DNA of 64,000 nucleotides from Arcobacter roscoffensis (GCF_024267655.1 NZ_CP100595.1:2046001-2110000), one strand, 5' to 3'. Shown: positions 15,419 through 25,666, numbered from the stretch's first letter. Notes: generated from the sequence alone by a model not told the origin. Numbers and translations: made by a program.

Positions 15419-16300
15419 ATGACTTTACAAAAAAGAGCAACAGTAGTTTCAACTTCTGTTGCTGCACTTCTTACACTTATGAAACTTGTGATAGGTATTG
15501 CAAGTGGTTCAGTTGCAGTTCTTGCTTCTGCTGTTGACTCAGTTCTTGATATGTTCGTATCTATTTTTAACTATTTTGCAATCTCAAACTCTGAAAAACC
15601 TGCTGATAAAACTTTTAACTATGGAAGAGGAAAAGTTGAAGCCTTAGCTTCTGTGATAGAAGGTACTATTATTACAATATCAGGTCTTTTTTTACTTTAT
15701 CAAGCAGGAAGAAAAGCAATAGATGGTTCTGTGTCACAATATATGGATATATCTATAGTTGTAATGATATTATCTATGTTTATTACAATTTTCTTAGTAA
15801 TGTTTTTAAATAAAATAGCTAAAAAAACAAACTCTATGGTAATCAAAGCAGATGCACTACACTATAAAACAGACGTATACTCAAATGCAGCTGTATTAAT
15901 ATCACTTTTATTAGTAAACTTTACAGGATATGAAATAATTGATGTTATTGTAGGTGGAGCTATTGCTTTATTTATTATTTACTCTGCTTATGAACTTATT
16001 CATGATGGAGTTTTAGTTTTACTTGATAGAGCTGTTGATGATGAAATTGTTCTTGGAATTGAAAAAGTTATTAGAAATAATGACAGAGTAAATACATATC
16101 ACTTACTTAAAACAAGAGAAGCAGGTCATCAAACATTTGTTGAAGTTCATCTTGTTTTTGACTGTATTATAACCTTAATGGATGCCCACAGAGCAACTGA
16201 TGATATAGAAAGAAGAATAAAAAAACTTGATGAAAAAAGAGATTGGGTTATAAATATTCATATGGATCCATATGATGACTTTTCAATGGATGAAAAATAA
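15419..16300 (+). CDS. fieF: Cation diffusion facilitator, FieF-type
   Basis: A 293-residue CDF transporter with about six membrane segments and a C-terminal cytoplasmic metal-binding domain (from about 210). Metal-site residues are visible as ASAVDSVLDM in TM2 and ALHYKTDVYSNAAV in TM5; the TM5 His-Asp pair matches the Zn/Fe-selective group. The preserved FNYGRGKVEALA loop is typical. It expels Zn2+ or Fe2+ using the proton gradient. Located 5 bases after aspC and one base before the start of a secreted rhodanese. The metal preference cannot be fixed from sequence. Confidence 0.9.
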   Translation: MTLQKRATVVSTSVAALLTLMKLVIGIASGSVAVLASAVDSVLDMFVSIFNYFAISNSEKPADKTFNYGRGKVEALASVIEGTIITISGLFLLYQAGRKAIDGSVSQYMDISIVVMILSMFITIFLVMFLNKIAKKTNSMVIKADALHYKTDVYSNAAVLISLLLVNFTGYEIIDVIVGGAIALFIIYSAYELIHDGVLVLLDRAVDDEIVLGIEKVIRNNDRVNTYHLLKTREAGHQTFVEVHLVFDCIITLMDAHRATDDIERRIKKLDEKRDWVINIHMDPYDDFSMDEK

Positions 16301-16301
16301 T

Positions 16302-16739
16302 ATGAAACTTGTATTTAGTATTTTAATAGTACTTTATACAAGTACCCTACTTTCAAATGATGTAAACTTTCAAACTGCAAAACTTTATAAAGCTGACATA
16401 AGTGCCCAAGAAGCATATAAAATGCAACAAAATGGTGCTATACTAATTGATGTTAGAACAAAGCGTGAGTTTAATACCCTAAGAGCTAAAGACTCTCATA
16501 ACATCCCTATTTTTTATGAAAAAAACAAACAAAGGGTTTTTAATAAAAACTTTCTAAAAGAGATTTATCTATACTCTAAAAAAGACATAAACAAAGAAAT
16601 AATTCTTATTTGTAGAAGTGGTTCAAGAACAAAACTTGCTTCAAATCTACTAGCTTACCAAGGCTTTAAAAATATCTATAATGTAAAATATGGATTTGAC
16701 TTTGATTGGATTAAGCAAAAACTTCCAAGTACTAAGTAG
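16302..16739 (+). CDS. Periplasmic single-domain rhodanese
   Basis: A 145-residue protein starting MKLVFSILIVLYTSTLLSND, a signal peptide probably cut after LLS. The rhodanese domain follows: AILIDVRTKREFNTLRAKDS, then the active loop LICRSGSRTKLASNLL with the catalytic Cys intact. Such proteins carry sulfane sulfur as persulfide. The frame is open back to 16272, but that start lies inside fieF and gives no signal peptide, so the ATG two bases after the fieF stop was chosen. Third gene of the aspC operon; a link to metal handling or sulfur metabolism is possible. Confidence 0.88.
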   Translation: MKLVFSILIVLYTSTLLSNDVNFQTAKLYKADISAQEAYKMQQNGAILIDVRTKREFNTLRAKDSHNIPIFYEKNKQRVFNKNFLKEIYLYSKKDINKEIILICRSGSRTKLASNLLAYQGFKNIYNVKYGFDFDWIKQKLPSTK

Positions 16740-16866
16740 TTTTAGTCTAAGACTTACAAAATATACACTAAATAGCAATAAATAACATATAAACTTCACT
16801 CATTCAATATTTTTATTATTAAAAAAAGCTATAATATATAATAATTTTTGAATTTAAAGGAATATA

Positions 16867-19215
16867 GTGAATTTTATAAATATATTAGGAGCAAGTGGAA
16901 GTAAAACTAAAGATACAGGAACAACATCATTTCAAATATTTACAGATATTTTAATTGATGCAGGGAATGTAATTAGTGTTTTAGGTGAAGAGGCTATAAA
17001 AATAAATCATATATTTTTGACACATTCCCACTCTGATCATATTCTTGATTTGCCTTTTATAATAGAAAGTTTTTTTGAAAGTAGAAAAGAGACTTTATAT
17101 ATTTATGCTTCTAAAGAAACTATAAAATCACTAAAAGAACATACTTTCAATGACTCAATTTGGCCAGATTTTTCTAAAATAAATCTTCTAAATAGTGATA
17201 AAAAAGCACTAGAATTTATAGAAATAGAAGCAAATCAAACACTAATATTTGGTCCTTATCAAATCACAGCTTTTAATGCTAATCATATTCCAGGAGCTTA
17301 TGGTTATGAAATAATAAAAGACAAACATATTGGATATATTATAAGTGGTGATACGTACGAAAATCAAGAACTGATTGATAGAATAAATAACAACGACAAA
17401 ATAAAAGCTGTTTTAATAGAGTGTTCTTTTCCTAGTCACATGGAAAAGTTAGCCTATGATAGTAAACACTTAACACCTAAACTTGTTTCAAAAATAGTAA
17501 AACAACTCAAAAGAGATGATATTCAAATATTTTTATATCACCTAAAACCTCTTTATTATAAAAAAATGGCAGAAGAGATTAAAGACTTAGAAATACTAAA
17601 AAATGGTGGAAAAATTCTACAAGAAGGTGATGTGATTCATGTTGATAAAGGACTCTATGAAAGAGACTTAATAAGTCAATATAAATTTGAAAGAATAATG
17701 GAAGTAAACCTTGAACTATCAAGTGAAATAGACAAAGATAAGCTATTTGAAATGATTCTTACTTTAACAAGAGAGCTAACTCATTGTGAAGCGGGAACCT
17801 TATATATACTTTCAAAAGACAGAAAACACTTAGATTTCAAAGTAATTCAAAATGACCCTTTAGAAATATATATGGGTGGAACAAAAGATGAAATACAATG
17901 GGATTCAATACCATTATATTTAGAAGATGGTTCTAAAAACACAAAGATGGTAGCAACCACTTGTGCCCTAGAAAATGAAATCATTAATATCCCAGATGTA
18001 TATGATGAAGAAAAATATGATTTTCAAGGAACTAAAAAATTTGATAATAATACAGGATATAGATCAAAATCTATGTTAGTTATTCCCTTAGAAAATCATG
18101 AAAAAGATGTAATTGGTGTTTTACAACTGATAAATAAAACTGAGTCTTTAGAGAAAATCAAAGCCTTTACTAGTGAAGATGAAAAGATTATAAAAGCCTT
18201 AGCTTCGCAAGCTGCAATGGCACTTACAAATAGCTGGCTAATTAATTCACTAGAAGAATTTCTAAACAGTTTTATCACTACAATAGGTCATGCAATTGAT
18301 GCAAAATCTCACCATACAATGAACCACATTGCAAATGTAGAAAAAATTTCTCTACTTTTAGCTCAGGCTATTAATGAAGATGAAACAATATATAAAGATG
18401 TAAAGTATACAAAGAATGATTTCCAACAAATAAAAATTGCAGCATGGATGCATGATATTGGTAAAATCTCTATGCCTGAATCAATTATTGATAAAGCTAC
18501 AAAACTTTATGCCATAACAGATAGAATAAAACTTGTAAAAGAAAAATTTGAGGTTTTAAAAAGAGATAGTGAAATTGCCTACTTAAAAAATGAAATTACT
18601 AAAGAAGATTATGAAAAGCAAATCAAGCAATATGAAGAAGACTACCTATTCTTAGAAGAAACTAATATTGGTGGGGAATTTATGGATGATGATAAAATCA
18701 AAAGAATAGAACAAATCTCAAAATACACATATATAAAAGATGGATATGAGCAAGAAATACTTGATGAAAATGAAAAGTATAATCTTTCTATCAGAAAAGG
18801 TACTCTAACAAAAGAAGAGAAAGATATTATGAACAATCATGCAAAACTCTCTTTAGAAATGTTATCAAAACTTCCTTTCCCTAAAAAATATAAAAATGTC
18901 TTAGATATAGCAGCAAATCATCATGAAAAACTAAATGGAAAGGGTTATCCAAGAGGATTAAGTGATAAAGACCTTACTTTAGAAGATAGAATTATGATTT
19001 TATCAGATATATTTGAGGCTTTAACATCAAGTGATAGACCATATAAAGATGCTAAGAGATTATCAGAAGTATTTAAGATTTTATCATTTATGGTAAAAGA
19101 TTATGAAATAGATGGTCAACTTCTTAAGTTCTTCCATGAGCACGAAGTTTTAAAAAAGTATGCTAATGAAAATCTAAAACCTGCACAAATAGATAAATCT
19201 GAACTTTTATTCTAA
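16867..19215 (+). CDS. MBL-fold / GAF / HD-GYP signalling protein
   Basis: 782 residues with three domains. Residues 1 to about 260 form a metallo-beta-lactamase fold with THSHSDHILD (H53, H55, D57, H58) and ISGDTY, resembling class II cAMP phosphodiesterases or RNase Z relatives. Residues about 285-460 form a GAF domain (LTHCEAGTLYILSKDRKHL). The C-terminal part is an HD-GYP c-di-GMP phosphodiesterase, with WMHDIGKI and NHHEKLNGKGYPRGL; a charged insert of about 100 residues separates the two motifs. The start is GTG after AAAGGA. It ends one base before the adenylate cyclase gene. The pairing suggests it may hydrolyse one cyclic nucleotide and degrade another; both activities are inferred. 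Confidence 0.88.
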   Translation: MNFINILGASGSKTKDTGTTSFQIFTDILIDAGNVISVLGEEAIKINHIFLTHSHSDHILDLPFIIESFFESRKETLYIYASKETIKSLKEHTFNDSIWPDFSKINLLNSDKKALEFIEIEANQTLIFGPYQITAFNANHIPGAYGYEIIKDKHIGYIISGDTYENQELIDRINNNDKIKAVLIECSFPSHMEKLAYDSKHLTPKLVSKIVKQLKRDDIQIFLYHLKPLYYKKMAEEIKDLEILKNGGKILQEGDVIHVDKGLYERDLISQYKFERIMEVNLELSSEIDKDKLFEMILTLTRELTHCEAGTLYILSKDRKHLDFKVIQNDPLEIYMGGTKDEIQWDSIPLYLEDGSKNTKMVATTCALENEIINIPDVYDEEKYDFQGTKKFDNNTGYRSKSMLVIPLENHEKDVIGVLQLINKTESLEKIKAFTSEDEKIIKALASQAAMALTNSWLINSLEEFLNSFITTIGHAIDAKSHHTMNHIANVEKISLLLAQAINEDETIYKDVKYTKNDFQQIKIAAWMHDIGKISMPESIIDKATKLYAITDRIKLVKEKFEVLKRDSEIAYLKNEITKEDYEKQIKQYEEDYLFLEETNIGGEFMDDDKIKRIEQISKYTYIKDGYEQEILDENEKYNLSIRKGTLTKEEKDIMNNHAKLSLEMLSKLPFPKKYKNVLDIAANHHEKLNGKGYPRGLSDKDLTLEDRIMILSDIFEALTSSDRPYKDAKRLSEVFKILSFMVKDYEIDGQLLKFFHEHEVLKKYANENLKPAQIDKSELLF

Positions 19216-19216
19216 A

Positions 19217-21388
19217 ATGAAAAAACCTGATTTAAAAAAACTATTTATATATATAAATGTAGCATTGATACTCTCAGTTGCTTTATCATTTATATATATT
19301 TTTTTACCAAAACTTCCTGATTCTATTGATAATAGACTAAGAGATTATCTCTTTACAATAAGAGGTGAAATTCCCACATCACAAAATGTTGTTATTGTTG
19401 ATATTGATGAAAAATCTCTACAAGAGCTAGGTCAATGGCCTTGGTCTAGAAATAAAATCTCTCAAATACTAAATAACATGGCTGAGGCACAAGTTGCTAT
19501 AATTGGTTTTGATGTTGTGTTCGCAGAAGAGGATAGTAGCTCACCTCATAAAGTACTAAATGAACTTAATATAAAAAAAGATAATATCCCAAACTATGAT
19601 TTAGATTTTGCAAAAACAATCGCTTCAACTCCAACTATTCTTGGATACTTATTTGAACTTCAAGATAAAGAGTTTATAAATAAAGAAGCTCCAAGAATTC
19701 CTGCTATATATATAGAGAAAAACAAACAAATAGGTGATAATTTTCTTATAAATGCAAAAGGAGTTGTTATGAATATTCCACTTATTCAAGATAACTCTTA
19801 CTCTAGTGGTTTTTTTAACAATATCCCAGATGAAGCAGGAATAATAAGAAGTGTTCCTTTGGTAATTTCATATGATGATATAATTTATCCATCATTAAGC
19901 CTAGAACTTCTTAGAATTTTACTTGATACAAATAAAGTATTTATAAATTATGATGAGCAAGGTGTCTCATCCATAGCTTTAAATAATATAGAAATTCCTA
20001 CAGACAGACATGGTAGATTATTAGTAAATTTTAGAGGAAAAGAAAAAACTTTCAAATATATCTCTGCAAATGATGTATACAATAATACTTTTAATAAAAA
20101 AGACATTGAAGGAAAGATTGTCCTAATAGGAACCTCAGCAGCAGGTCTACTTGATCTTAGGGCAACTCCTTTTGAATCAGTATTTCCAGGAGTAGAAGTT
20201 CATGCAAATGTTATTGATAATATAATTCAAGGAGATTTTATATATAAAGCTTCATGGGTAGATGGGGCAAATATCTTTATAATCTTTACCTTGTCTATTT
20301 TGATTGTACTTCTAATTAAATATAGTCCTTTTTGGATGAATCCTATTATATCTGTAGTATTTTTAGTTGGAATTACTTTTATTTTATATGAAATATTATT
20401 TACATACGGAATTGTTTTAAATATCTTCTTTCCACTACTTACCATAGTTTCAGGTGCAATTTTAGCTACATTATTTGACTATTTTTATGAGATAAAACAA
20501 GAAGAAGCAATAAAGAAAAAGTTTGCATCAAAAGTATCAAAAGAAGTAATGGAAAGCCTTTTAAAAAACGTACATAGTAATGAATTTGAAGCTATGGAAA
20601 AAGAAGTTACAGTGTTTTTTAGTGATGTTAGAAGTTTCACAGAAATTTCTGAAAAAATGGCTAATGCAAAAAAACTAATTGAGTACCTAAATCAATATAT
20701 GGAACCTATGAGTAATATTATTATTAAACATGAGGGAACTATTGATAAATACATAGGTGATGCGATTATGGCATATTGGAATGCTCCTGCTGATGTAAAA
20801 AATCATGCTGATAAAGCCCTATTAGCTTCAATAGAACAAATAGAGTCACTTAAAGATTTAAATGAAAACTTAAAAAAACAAAATAAACCTCTAATTGATA
20901 TAGGTATTGGATTAAATACTGGACCTGCTGTAGTAGGTGAGATGGGAAGTGTTGGTAGAAGTGATTATACTGTAATTGGAGATGCTATTAATCTAGGGGC
21001 TAGATTAGAATCCTTATGTAAATTTTATGACTCTAAAATTAATATCTCAAATTATACAAAAGAAAAACTAGAAGGTAAATATATTTTTAGATTTCTTGAT
21101 TTAGTTACAGTAAAAGGGAAAAAAGAACCAGCTCAAATCTGGCAAGTTCATGGAAAAGGTGAAGCTTCTAAGCAACTACAAGAAGAGCTAGATATTTATC
21201 ATAAAGCTATACAACTATATAGAGACTCTGAGTTTATAGAAGCACTTGAAATCTTTAAAGATTTAGAAAAAGATGAGAACAAAAGCAATAAAAAAATATA
21301 TAAGATTTATATAAAAAGATGTGAAGAGTTTATAAAAAACCCTCCTTTGGACTTCAAAGGAGTATTTGAACACTCTACAAAAGCATAG
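19217..21388 (+). CDS. CHASE2-domain class III adenylate/guanylate cyclase
   Basis: 723 residues. One N-terminal membrane segment, then an extracytoplasmic CHASE2 domain (about 35-345; VVIVDIDEKSLQELGQWPWS is its hallmark), three further membrane segments (about 350-430), and a class III cyclase domain (about 460-650) with the metal Asp in VTVFFSDVRSFTEIS, GDAIMAYWN, and the transition-state region DYTVIGDAINLGARLE. The C-terminus has a short TPR-like tail. The substrate-specifying residues are not certain by eye, so cAMP is likely rather than proven. The 3' end of the coding region carries a CTCCTTTG / CAAAGGAG stem (21342-21362) that may serve as terminator. Convergent with the Slam-like gene. 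Confidence 0.93.
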   Translation: MKKPDLKKLFIYINVALILSVALSFIYIFLPKLPDSIDNRLRDYLFTIRGEIPTSQNVVIVDIDEKSLQELGQWPWSRNKISQILNNMAEAQVAIIGFDVVFAEEDSSSPHKVLNELNIKKDNIPNYDLDFAKTIASTPTILGYLFELQDKEFINKEAPRIPAIYIEKNKQIGDNFLINAKGVVMNIPLIQDNSYSSGFFNNIPDEAGIIRSVPLVISYDDIIYPSLSLELLRILLDTNKVFINYDEQGVSSIALNNIEIPTDRHGRLLVNFRGKEKTFKYISANDVYNNTFNKKDIEGKIVLIGTSAAGLLDLRATPFESVFPGVEVHANVIDNIIQGDFIYKASWVDGANIFIIFTLSILIVLLIKYSPFWMNPIISVVFLVGITFILYEILFTYGIVLNIFFPLLTIVSGAILATLFDYFYEIKQEEAIKKKFASKVSKEVMESLLKNVHSNEFEAMEKEVTVFFSDVRSFTEISEKMANAKKLIEYLNQYMEPMSNIIIKHEGTIDKYIGDAIMAYWNAPADVKNHADKALLASIEQIESLKDLNENLKKQNKPLIDIGIGLNTGPAVVGEMGSVGRSDYTVIGDAINLGARLESLCKFYDSKINISNYTKEKLEGKYIFRFLDLVTVKGKKEPAQIWQVHGKGEASKQLQEELDIYHKAIQLYRDSEFIEALEIFKDLEKDENKSNKKIYKIYIKRCEEFIKNPPLDFKGVFEHSTKA

Positions 21389-21404
21389 TAGGTGTTCAAA
21401 TTAC

Positions 21405-22760
21405 TTAGTCTAGATTTACATTCCAAATAAGGTTTGCTTTCATGGTATGCTTGTTGTATTCAGAAGAAGCATGACTTGAGTCTTTTTTTGTATATGAACC
21501 ACCAAGATTTAAATGTAAATCTTTTTTTAGTGGTTTTATAATAGCGATAGAAGCATCCATTTTCTTATCTCGTTTTCTTGATTGGAAGCTTGCATTTGTA
21601 TCTTTGTATAAATACTCTTTATAATTAAGTGATGTTTGAAGTAAATAATCTTCTGATAATTCATACACATTATTTAAATAAGTGTTCATATATTTATAAT
21701 TTACATCTATTCTATTACCTCTGATTCTTCTCTCTTCGCCAAGATTAAGTCCAAAGCTAAATAAACCATAGTTTGAAGATGCATATTTAGCTGAATTTTG
21801 TAACTCAAAGATATTTGCATCTCTTTCTTCATCTTTTACAAAACTTACCCTACCTGCTTTTAAACCTAAAGTATAAAGAACTTCACTATTTAAAATAGTT
21901 GTATATTTAGGATTTAGATAAATATTGTTTTGATAAGATTCATGTCCTAAATTTACTTTATCAAATAAAATAGGTAGTTCAAGCTTATACTCTTTTGATA
22001 AATAAGTAGGAGAGATGTTTAAAGATAAAGCATGAATATCTTTTTCTTTATGATTATTGTACTTCATTAACACTGCTGTAGCTGAACTATTTAATATAAA
22101 GTTATCACTATATTTATATGTATTATTAAGCTGTCCAACAACTTGATAAATTGTTGCAGATTTTTTTTCACCTGTTTGAATTTTGTTATCAAAATTATCC
22201 AAATAAAAAAAATCAACTTCTGGAGTTGAATTTATATTTGAATCGTATAAAATACCTGCAACTGCTGTTGCATTAAAGAAACTTTTCTTTTGTAGTTTCT
22301 TTATATAATCTACTTTTTCATTTACTCTTTTTTGCACTACAACTGGCAGATTTTTATCTTCTAAAACCCTATTGAACTCTTTTAAAGACTGAGTAAATAG
22401 CTTCATTTTAAAATATGTTTGAGCCATTTCAAGTCTCGCTCTTGAATTGTTTGGATTTACTATAAGTATTCTATCGTATGCACTTAAAGCAAACTCATAT
22501 TTACCTAACTCATAAGCACTTCGTCCTAAATAAAAATTATAAAGTACATCTTGCATGCTACTTAAAAACAAAGTGTTAAACTGTTCATAAGCCTTTTCAT
22601 AATTTTTTTGCCTAAAATTTTTCAAAGCTACATCATACAACTTTTTTGTACTAGAAACTACAAGAGATGAAGACTCTTTTTTATTAAAAACACTTTCATT
22701 TGCAAAAGAAGATAAACAAATAAAAGGTACTAAACTATAAATTACTACTGATTTTTTCAT
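21405..22760 (-). CDS. Slam-like TPR plus outer-membrane barrel protein
   Basis: 451 residues with a signal peptide (SLVPFICLSSFANES), TPR repeats from about 38 to 135 (VLYNFYLGRSAYELGKYEFA and RARLEMAQTYFKMKLFTQSL), and a C-terminal region from about 165 made of alternating amphipathic strands, as in DUF560/Slam outer-membrane barrels. The GILYDSNINSTP stretch at the start of the barrel is typical of that family. Slam proteins export TbpB-barrel substrates to the cell surface (type XI secretion). The upstream gene overlaps it by 4 bases (ATGA) and encodes a protein with a TbpB-like C-terminus, which fits an exporter-substrate pair. The substrate link is inferred. Confidence 0.72.
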   Translation of the reverse strand: MKKSVVIYSLVPFICLSSFANESVFNKKESSSLVVSSTKKLYDVALKNFRQKNYEKAYEQFNTLFLSSMQDVLYNFYLGRSAYELGKYEFALSAYDRILIVNPNNSRARLEMAQTYFKMKLFTQSLKEFNRVLEDKNLPVVVQKRVNEKVDYIKKLQKKSFFNATAVAGILYDSNINSTPEVDFFYLDNFDNKIQTGEKKSATIYQVVGQLNNTYKYSDNFILNSSATAVLMKYNNHKEKDIHALSLNISPTYLSKEYKLELPILFDKVNLGHESYQNNIYLNPKYTTILNSEVLYTLGLKAGRVSFVKDEERDANIFELQNSAKYASSNYGLFSFGLNLGEERRIRGNRIDVNYKYMNTYLNNVYELSEDYLLQTSLNYKEYLYKDTNASFQSRKRDKKMDASIAIIKPLKKDLHLNLGGSYTKKDSSHASSEYNKHTMKANLIWNVNLD

Positions 22761-25450
22761 TTTTTTAATGCCTTAAATACACCTTGTGCTTTGTGAGTAA
22801 TACTATCATCAGCCCCAGGGTTTTGAGTTAAATTTGAGTTAAAACTTCCACCTACACTTTTAATACTATCACTTCCGTAAAATTTACCTTCTAAATTTCC
22901 TGTAATATTTGTTCCTGATAAACTTGAAGAGAAACCTGTATTTGAAACGTTTGCACTGCTATTTATATTCATATTCCACTGTGTATTTTTTGAAGAAAAA
23001 TTCATAACACCACTTGTTAAAGCATTATCACCTGCACCTAAATCAAAGTTTAATGTAACTTTATTTGCAGTTGAACCATCTAATATAATTGACTCAATAG
23101 TTCCATTACTTCCATTTAAAACACTACCTATTACAGCACCTTCAAAAGTATATCTTGTATTAGAACTAGCATTTAATACATCATCAACTACAGAAGTTGG
23201 TGTTTCAACACCTGCTACCCATGTGGCAAAAGGTGAAACAAAGAACTGACTTCCACTTGAACTTCCATCACTAAACTTTGCAGTCCAATATCCCCATGAA
23301 CTATCATCATCACTTGTTAAAGGATTATCATTTGAATCAAATACTTTAAACTCATTATCTACGATTTTTCCATCTGGAACTGCTATTAAATACCCTGTGT
23401 TATCATTTAAATCGTATTCATCATTTCCAGCTTTATATGTACTATCACCTTTTTTAGCCATTACTCCAAAAATATCATCATTTATATAGTATGATGTATC
23501 ACTTGCAATTTCCCCATCAAAACTCATAGAAATTTGATTATCTACATCTCCTTCAGAATTATTAACAGATGCTGTTCCTGTAATCTTTCCTGTTTGAGCA
23601 TTTAGGTCTAAAGAAAGATTATTACTTGCTTTTCTCATATGAATATCGTAACTACTTGTACCATAGGTATCAGCATTTATATAACCTTTTAGATTTGAAG
23701 TTCCACTCGTTTTTGCATCAACTATTTTGTCTTTTTGTAAAAATGAAATTCCATTTGTTTGTCCTGATGTTGTACTTGAACCAAGACTATTTCCATAAGT
23801 ATTTGTTGTTTCACTATTTGATAAACTATAATTTAAAGCTTGAATATCTGAACCTAAGAAGTTTAAGTTCGCATTATTGCTTGCTGAAATATATGAGTTT
23901 AAGTTTGTAGAAGAGTTAGAATATGTAAAGTTATATTTATTTCTATATGATTTTACTTTTTCATTATTTCCTATTATAAACTCTTGTGCTCCACTTGCAT
24001 AAAAGTTTTTATTTAAATGTGTAAAAGATTTTAAATGTGAGTTATAGTATTGAAAACCCGTTGCACTTGTATCAAGTTTTGTTTCAGTATAGTGATTTGA
24101 TGAATTCTTCTTAAAACTCATACTTGCAAAATCTTTATAAACATAGATTTTTGTTTTATCTTCATTATCAACTGAGCCTTTTTTACCAAATACTATTAGT
24201 TCATTGTATTCTCCTTGCCCCTCAGATATATCAAAAACATCTCCATCATAATAAAAAGCAAAAACTTCTCCCATATTATCAGCTTCAACTTTATAATTAC
24301 CACTTAGTGTACCACTATTTGTTGTATATGAAAAAGATATAGGATTACTATTATCACTTATATCAGAGTGTCCTGTATATCCACCATCTTTAGGAGTTCC
24401 TAAAGTAAATGTTTTTTCTACTTTTTTAGATAATGTTGTATTTTCTGAGTTTGGTGATACTTTTGTTAATGTTTCATCAAATGAAATTTTAGAATCTTCT
24501 CTTTTTGCAGTAAAATCACCAACTGTACCATCAGTATCTGTTTCATCTTGATAGTTAAAACTATTAACTCTTGCATCTGAAGTTTGTCTTTCAACATATG
24601 CACCTAAAGCCTTACCAGATAAATCAAAGCTTATTGCTTCATCTTTTGTTTCAACTTCTGTGTTAGTACTATCTTCTATAACATCTTCTACTTTTTTACT
24701 TATTAAAGATGAATCATTATCAGTAGAGTCATTTGAGTTATCTAAAGAATCTAAATTCTCATTTGAAGTTCCACTATTAGTAAGGGAACTATCTTCATTT
24801 TTTGAGTTATTATTTGCTGTGTTTAGATTGTCATCTTTATTTTTGTCTGAGGAGTTGTTAGCATCTGGTTCTAACTGATTTGATAATTCATTTAAAGTCT
24901 CTTGATTGTATTCAACAGGCTTTGATAGTGTTCCATCATCTTGAATTATAGTCATTTGATTTTGAGGTACAATCACCTGTCTATTTTGAGAAGTTACACT
25001 AATCTCTCCACTTAAACAAGCAATAGCAGTTTGATTTGCTAAAATAACTGTACCTCTAATTCCAATAGTAGAACTTTTTGTTCTAAGTTTAAATTTTTCC
25101 TTATTGATTTTCCCAATATTTCCAGTTATGGCTTTAAATGCACCCTTAAAAAAATTCAAATTGGCTTTTGAATTCTTAGGAGTTTTAGTATCATATAAAT
25201 ATTCATTAACATCCAAAGCAGAATTTTTACCAAGAGTAATAATAGTATTATCTTTGAATATCAGTTGCAATTTAGAATTACTACTTGTATTTATAATATC
25301 TTTTTCAAAGATATCCAAACCAACATTTGCAATAATTTTTTGCTCACCTCTTTGAACAGTAGCCTCACCTACTACTGTTGACACCTTTGCAATACTTGCA
25401 AAAGAGATTGTGACAAAAAAGAAAAAAAGTAAAACATGTCTCATTTTCAA
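22757..25450 (-). CDS. Secreted FecR-domain protein with TbpB-like C-terminus
   Basis: 897 residues. Signal peptide (VLLFFFFVTISFASIA), then a FecR domain (about 22-165; GEATVQRGEQKIIANVGLDI and STIGIRGTVILAN), an acidic Asn/Ser/Asp-rich linker (about 185-265), then a long beta-rich region of short Ser/Thr/Asn strands. The end, from about 840, reads GNLEGKFYGSDSIKSVGGSF, matching the closing motif of TbpB-type beta barrels (G-x-F-x-G ... G-G-x-F). The start may be TTG at 25450 or ATG at 25444; the latter has better spacing to AAAGAG. Only two Cys at most are visible and no LPXTG or autotransporter end. Coupled by ATGA overlap to the Slam-like gene. Confidence 0.75.
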   Translation of the reverse strand: MKMRHVLLFFFFVTISFASIAKVSTVVGEATVQRGEQKIIANVGLDIFEKDIINTSSNSKLQLIFKDNTIITLGKNSALDVNEYLYDTKTPKNSKANLNFFKGAFKAITGNIGKINKEKFKLRTKSSTIGIRGTVILANQTAIACLSGEISVTSQNRQVIVPQNQMTIIQDDGTLSKPVEYNQETLNELSNQLEPDANNSSDKNKDDNLNTANNNSKNEDSSLTNSGTSNENLDSLDNSNDSTDNDSSLISKKVEDVIEDSTNTEVETKDEAISFDLSGKALGAYVERQTSDARVNSFNYQDETDTDGTVGDFTAKREDSKISFDETLTKVSPNSENTTLSKKVEKTFTLGTPKDGGYTGHSDISDNSNPISFSYTTNSGTLSGNYKVEADNMGEVFAFYYDGDVFDISEGQGEYNELIVFGKKGSVDNEDKTKIYVYKDFASMSFKKNSSNHYTETKLDTSATGFQYYNSHLKSFTHLNKNFYASGAQEFIIGNNEKVKSYRNKYNFTYSNSSTNLNSYISASNNANLNFLGSDIQALNYSLSNSETTNTYGNSLGSSTTSGQTNGISFLQKDKIVDAKTSGTSNLKGYINADTYGTSSYDIHMRKASNNLSLDLNAQTGKITGTASVNNSEGDVDNQISMSFDGEIASDTSYYINDDIFGVMAKKGDSTYKAGNDEYDLNDNTGYLIAVPDGKIVDNEFKVFDSNDNPLTSDDDSSWGYWTAKFSDGSSSGSQFFVSPFATWVAGVETPTSVVDDVLNASSNTRYTFEGAVIGSVLNGSNGTIESIILDGSTANKVTLNFDLGAGDNALTSGVMNFSSKNTQWNMNINSSANVSNTGFSSSLSGTNITGNLEGKFYGSDSIKSVGGSFNSNLTQNPGADDSITHKAQGVFKALKK

Positions 25451-25666
25451 ACTCTTTATTTTGATTTAATAACAATATATAACCTTTATAATACCTAATT
25501 ATTTATTAATAATATACTTATATTAACAAGTGATTTAGTTAAAATTCATATTTTATAATTTTATAAAAGACATAAATAATATTTTTTTAGTTTAAATAAT
25601 TTTAACTTACTTAATTTCTTAAAAGCCATATGTAACAAGTTTTTAGCTAATATATCTTTTATATAA

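Noticed and set aside
23626-25355. Several plus-strand frames opposite the FecR-domain gene
   Set aside because: Low-complexity antisense of Ser/Asn-rich codons; no start signals and no domain content.
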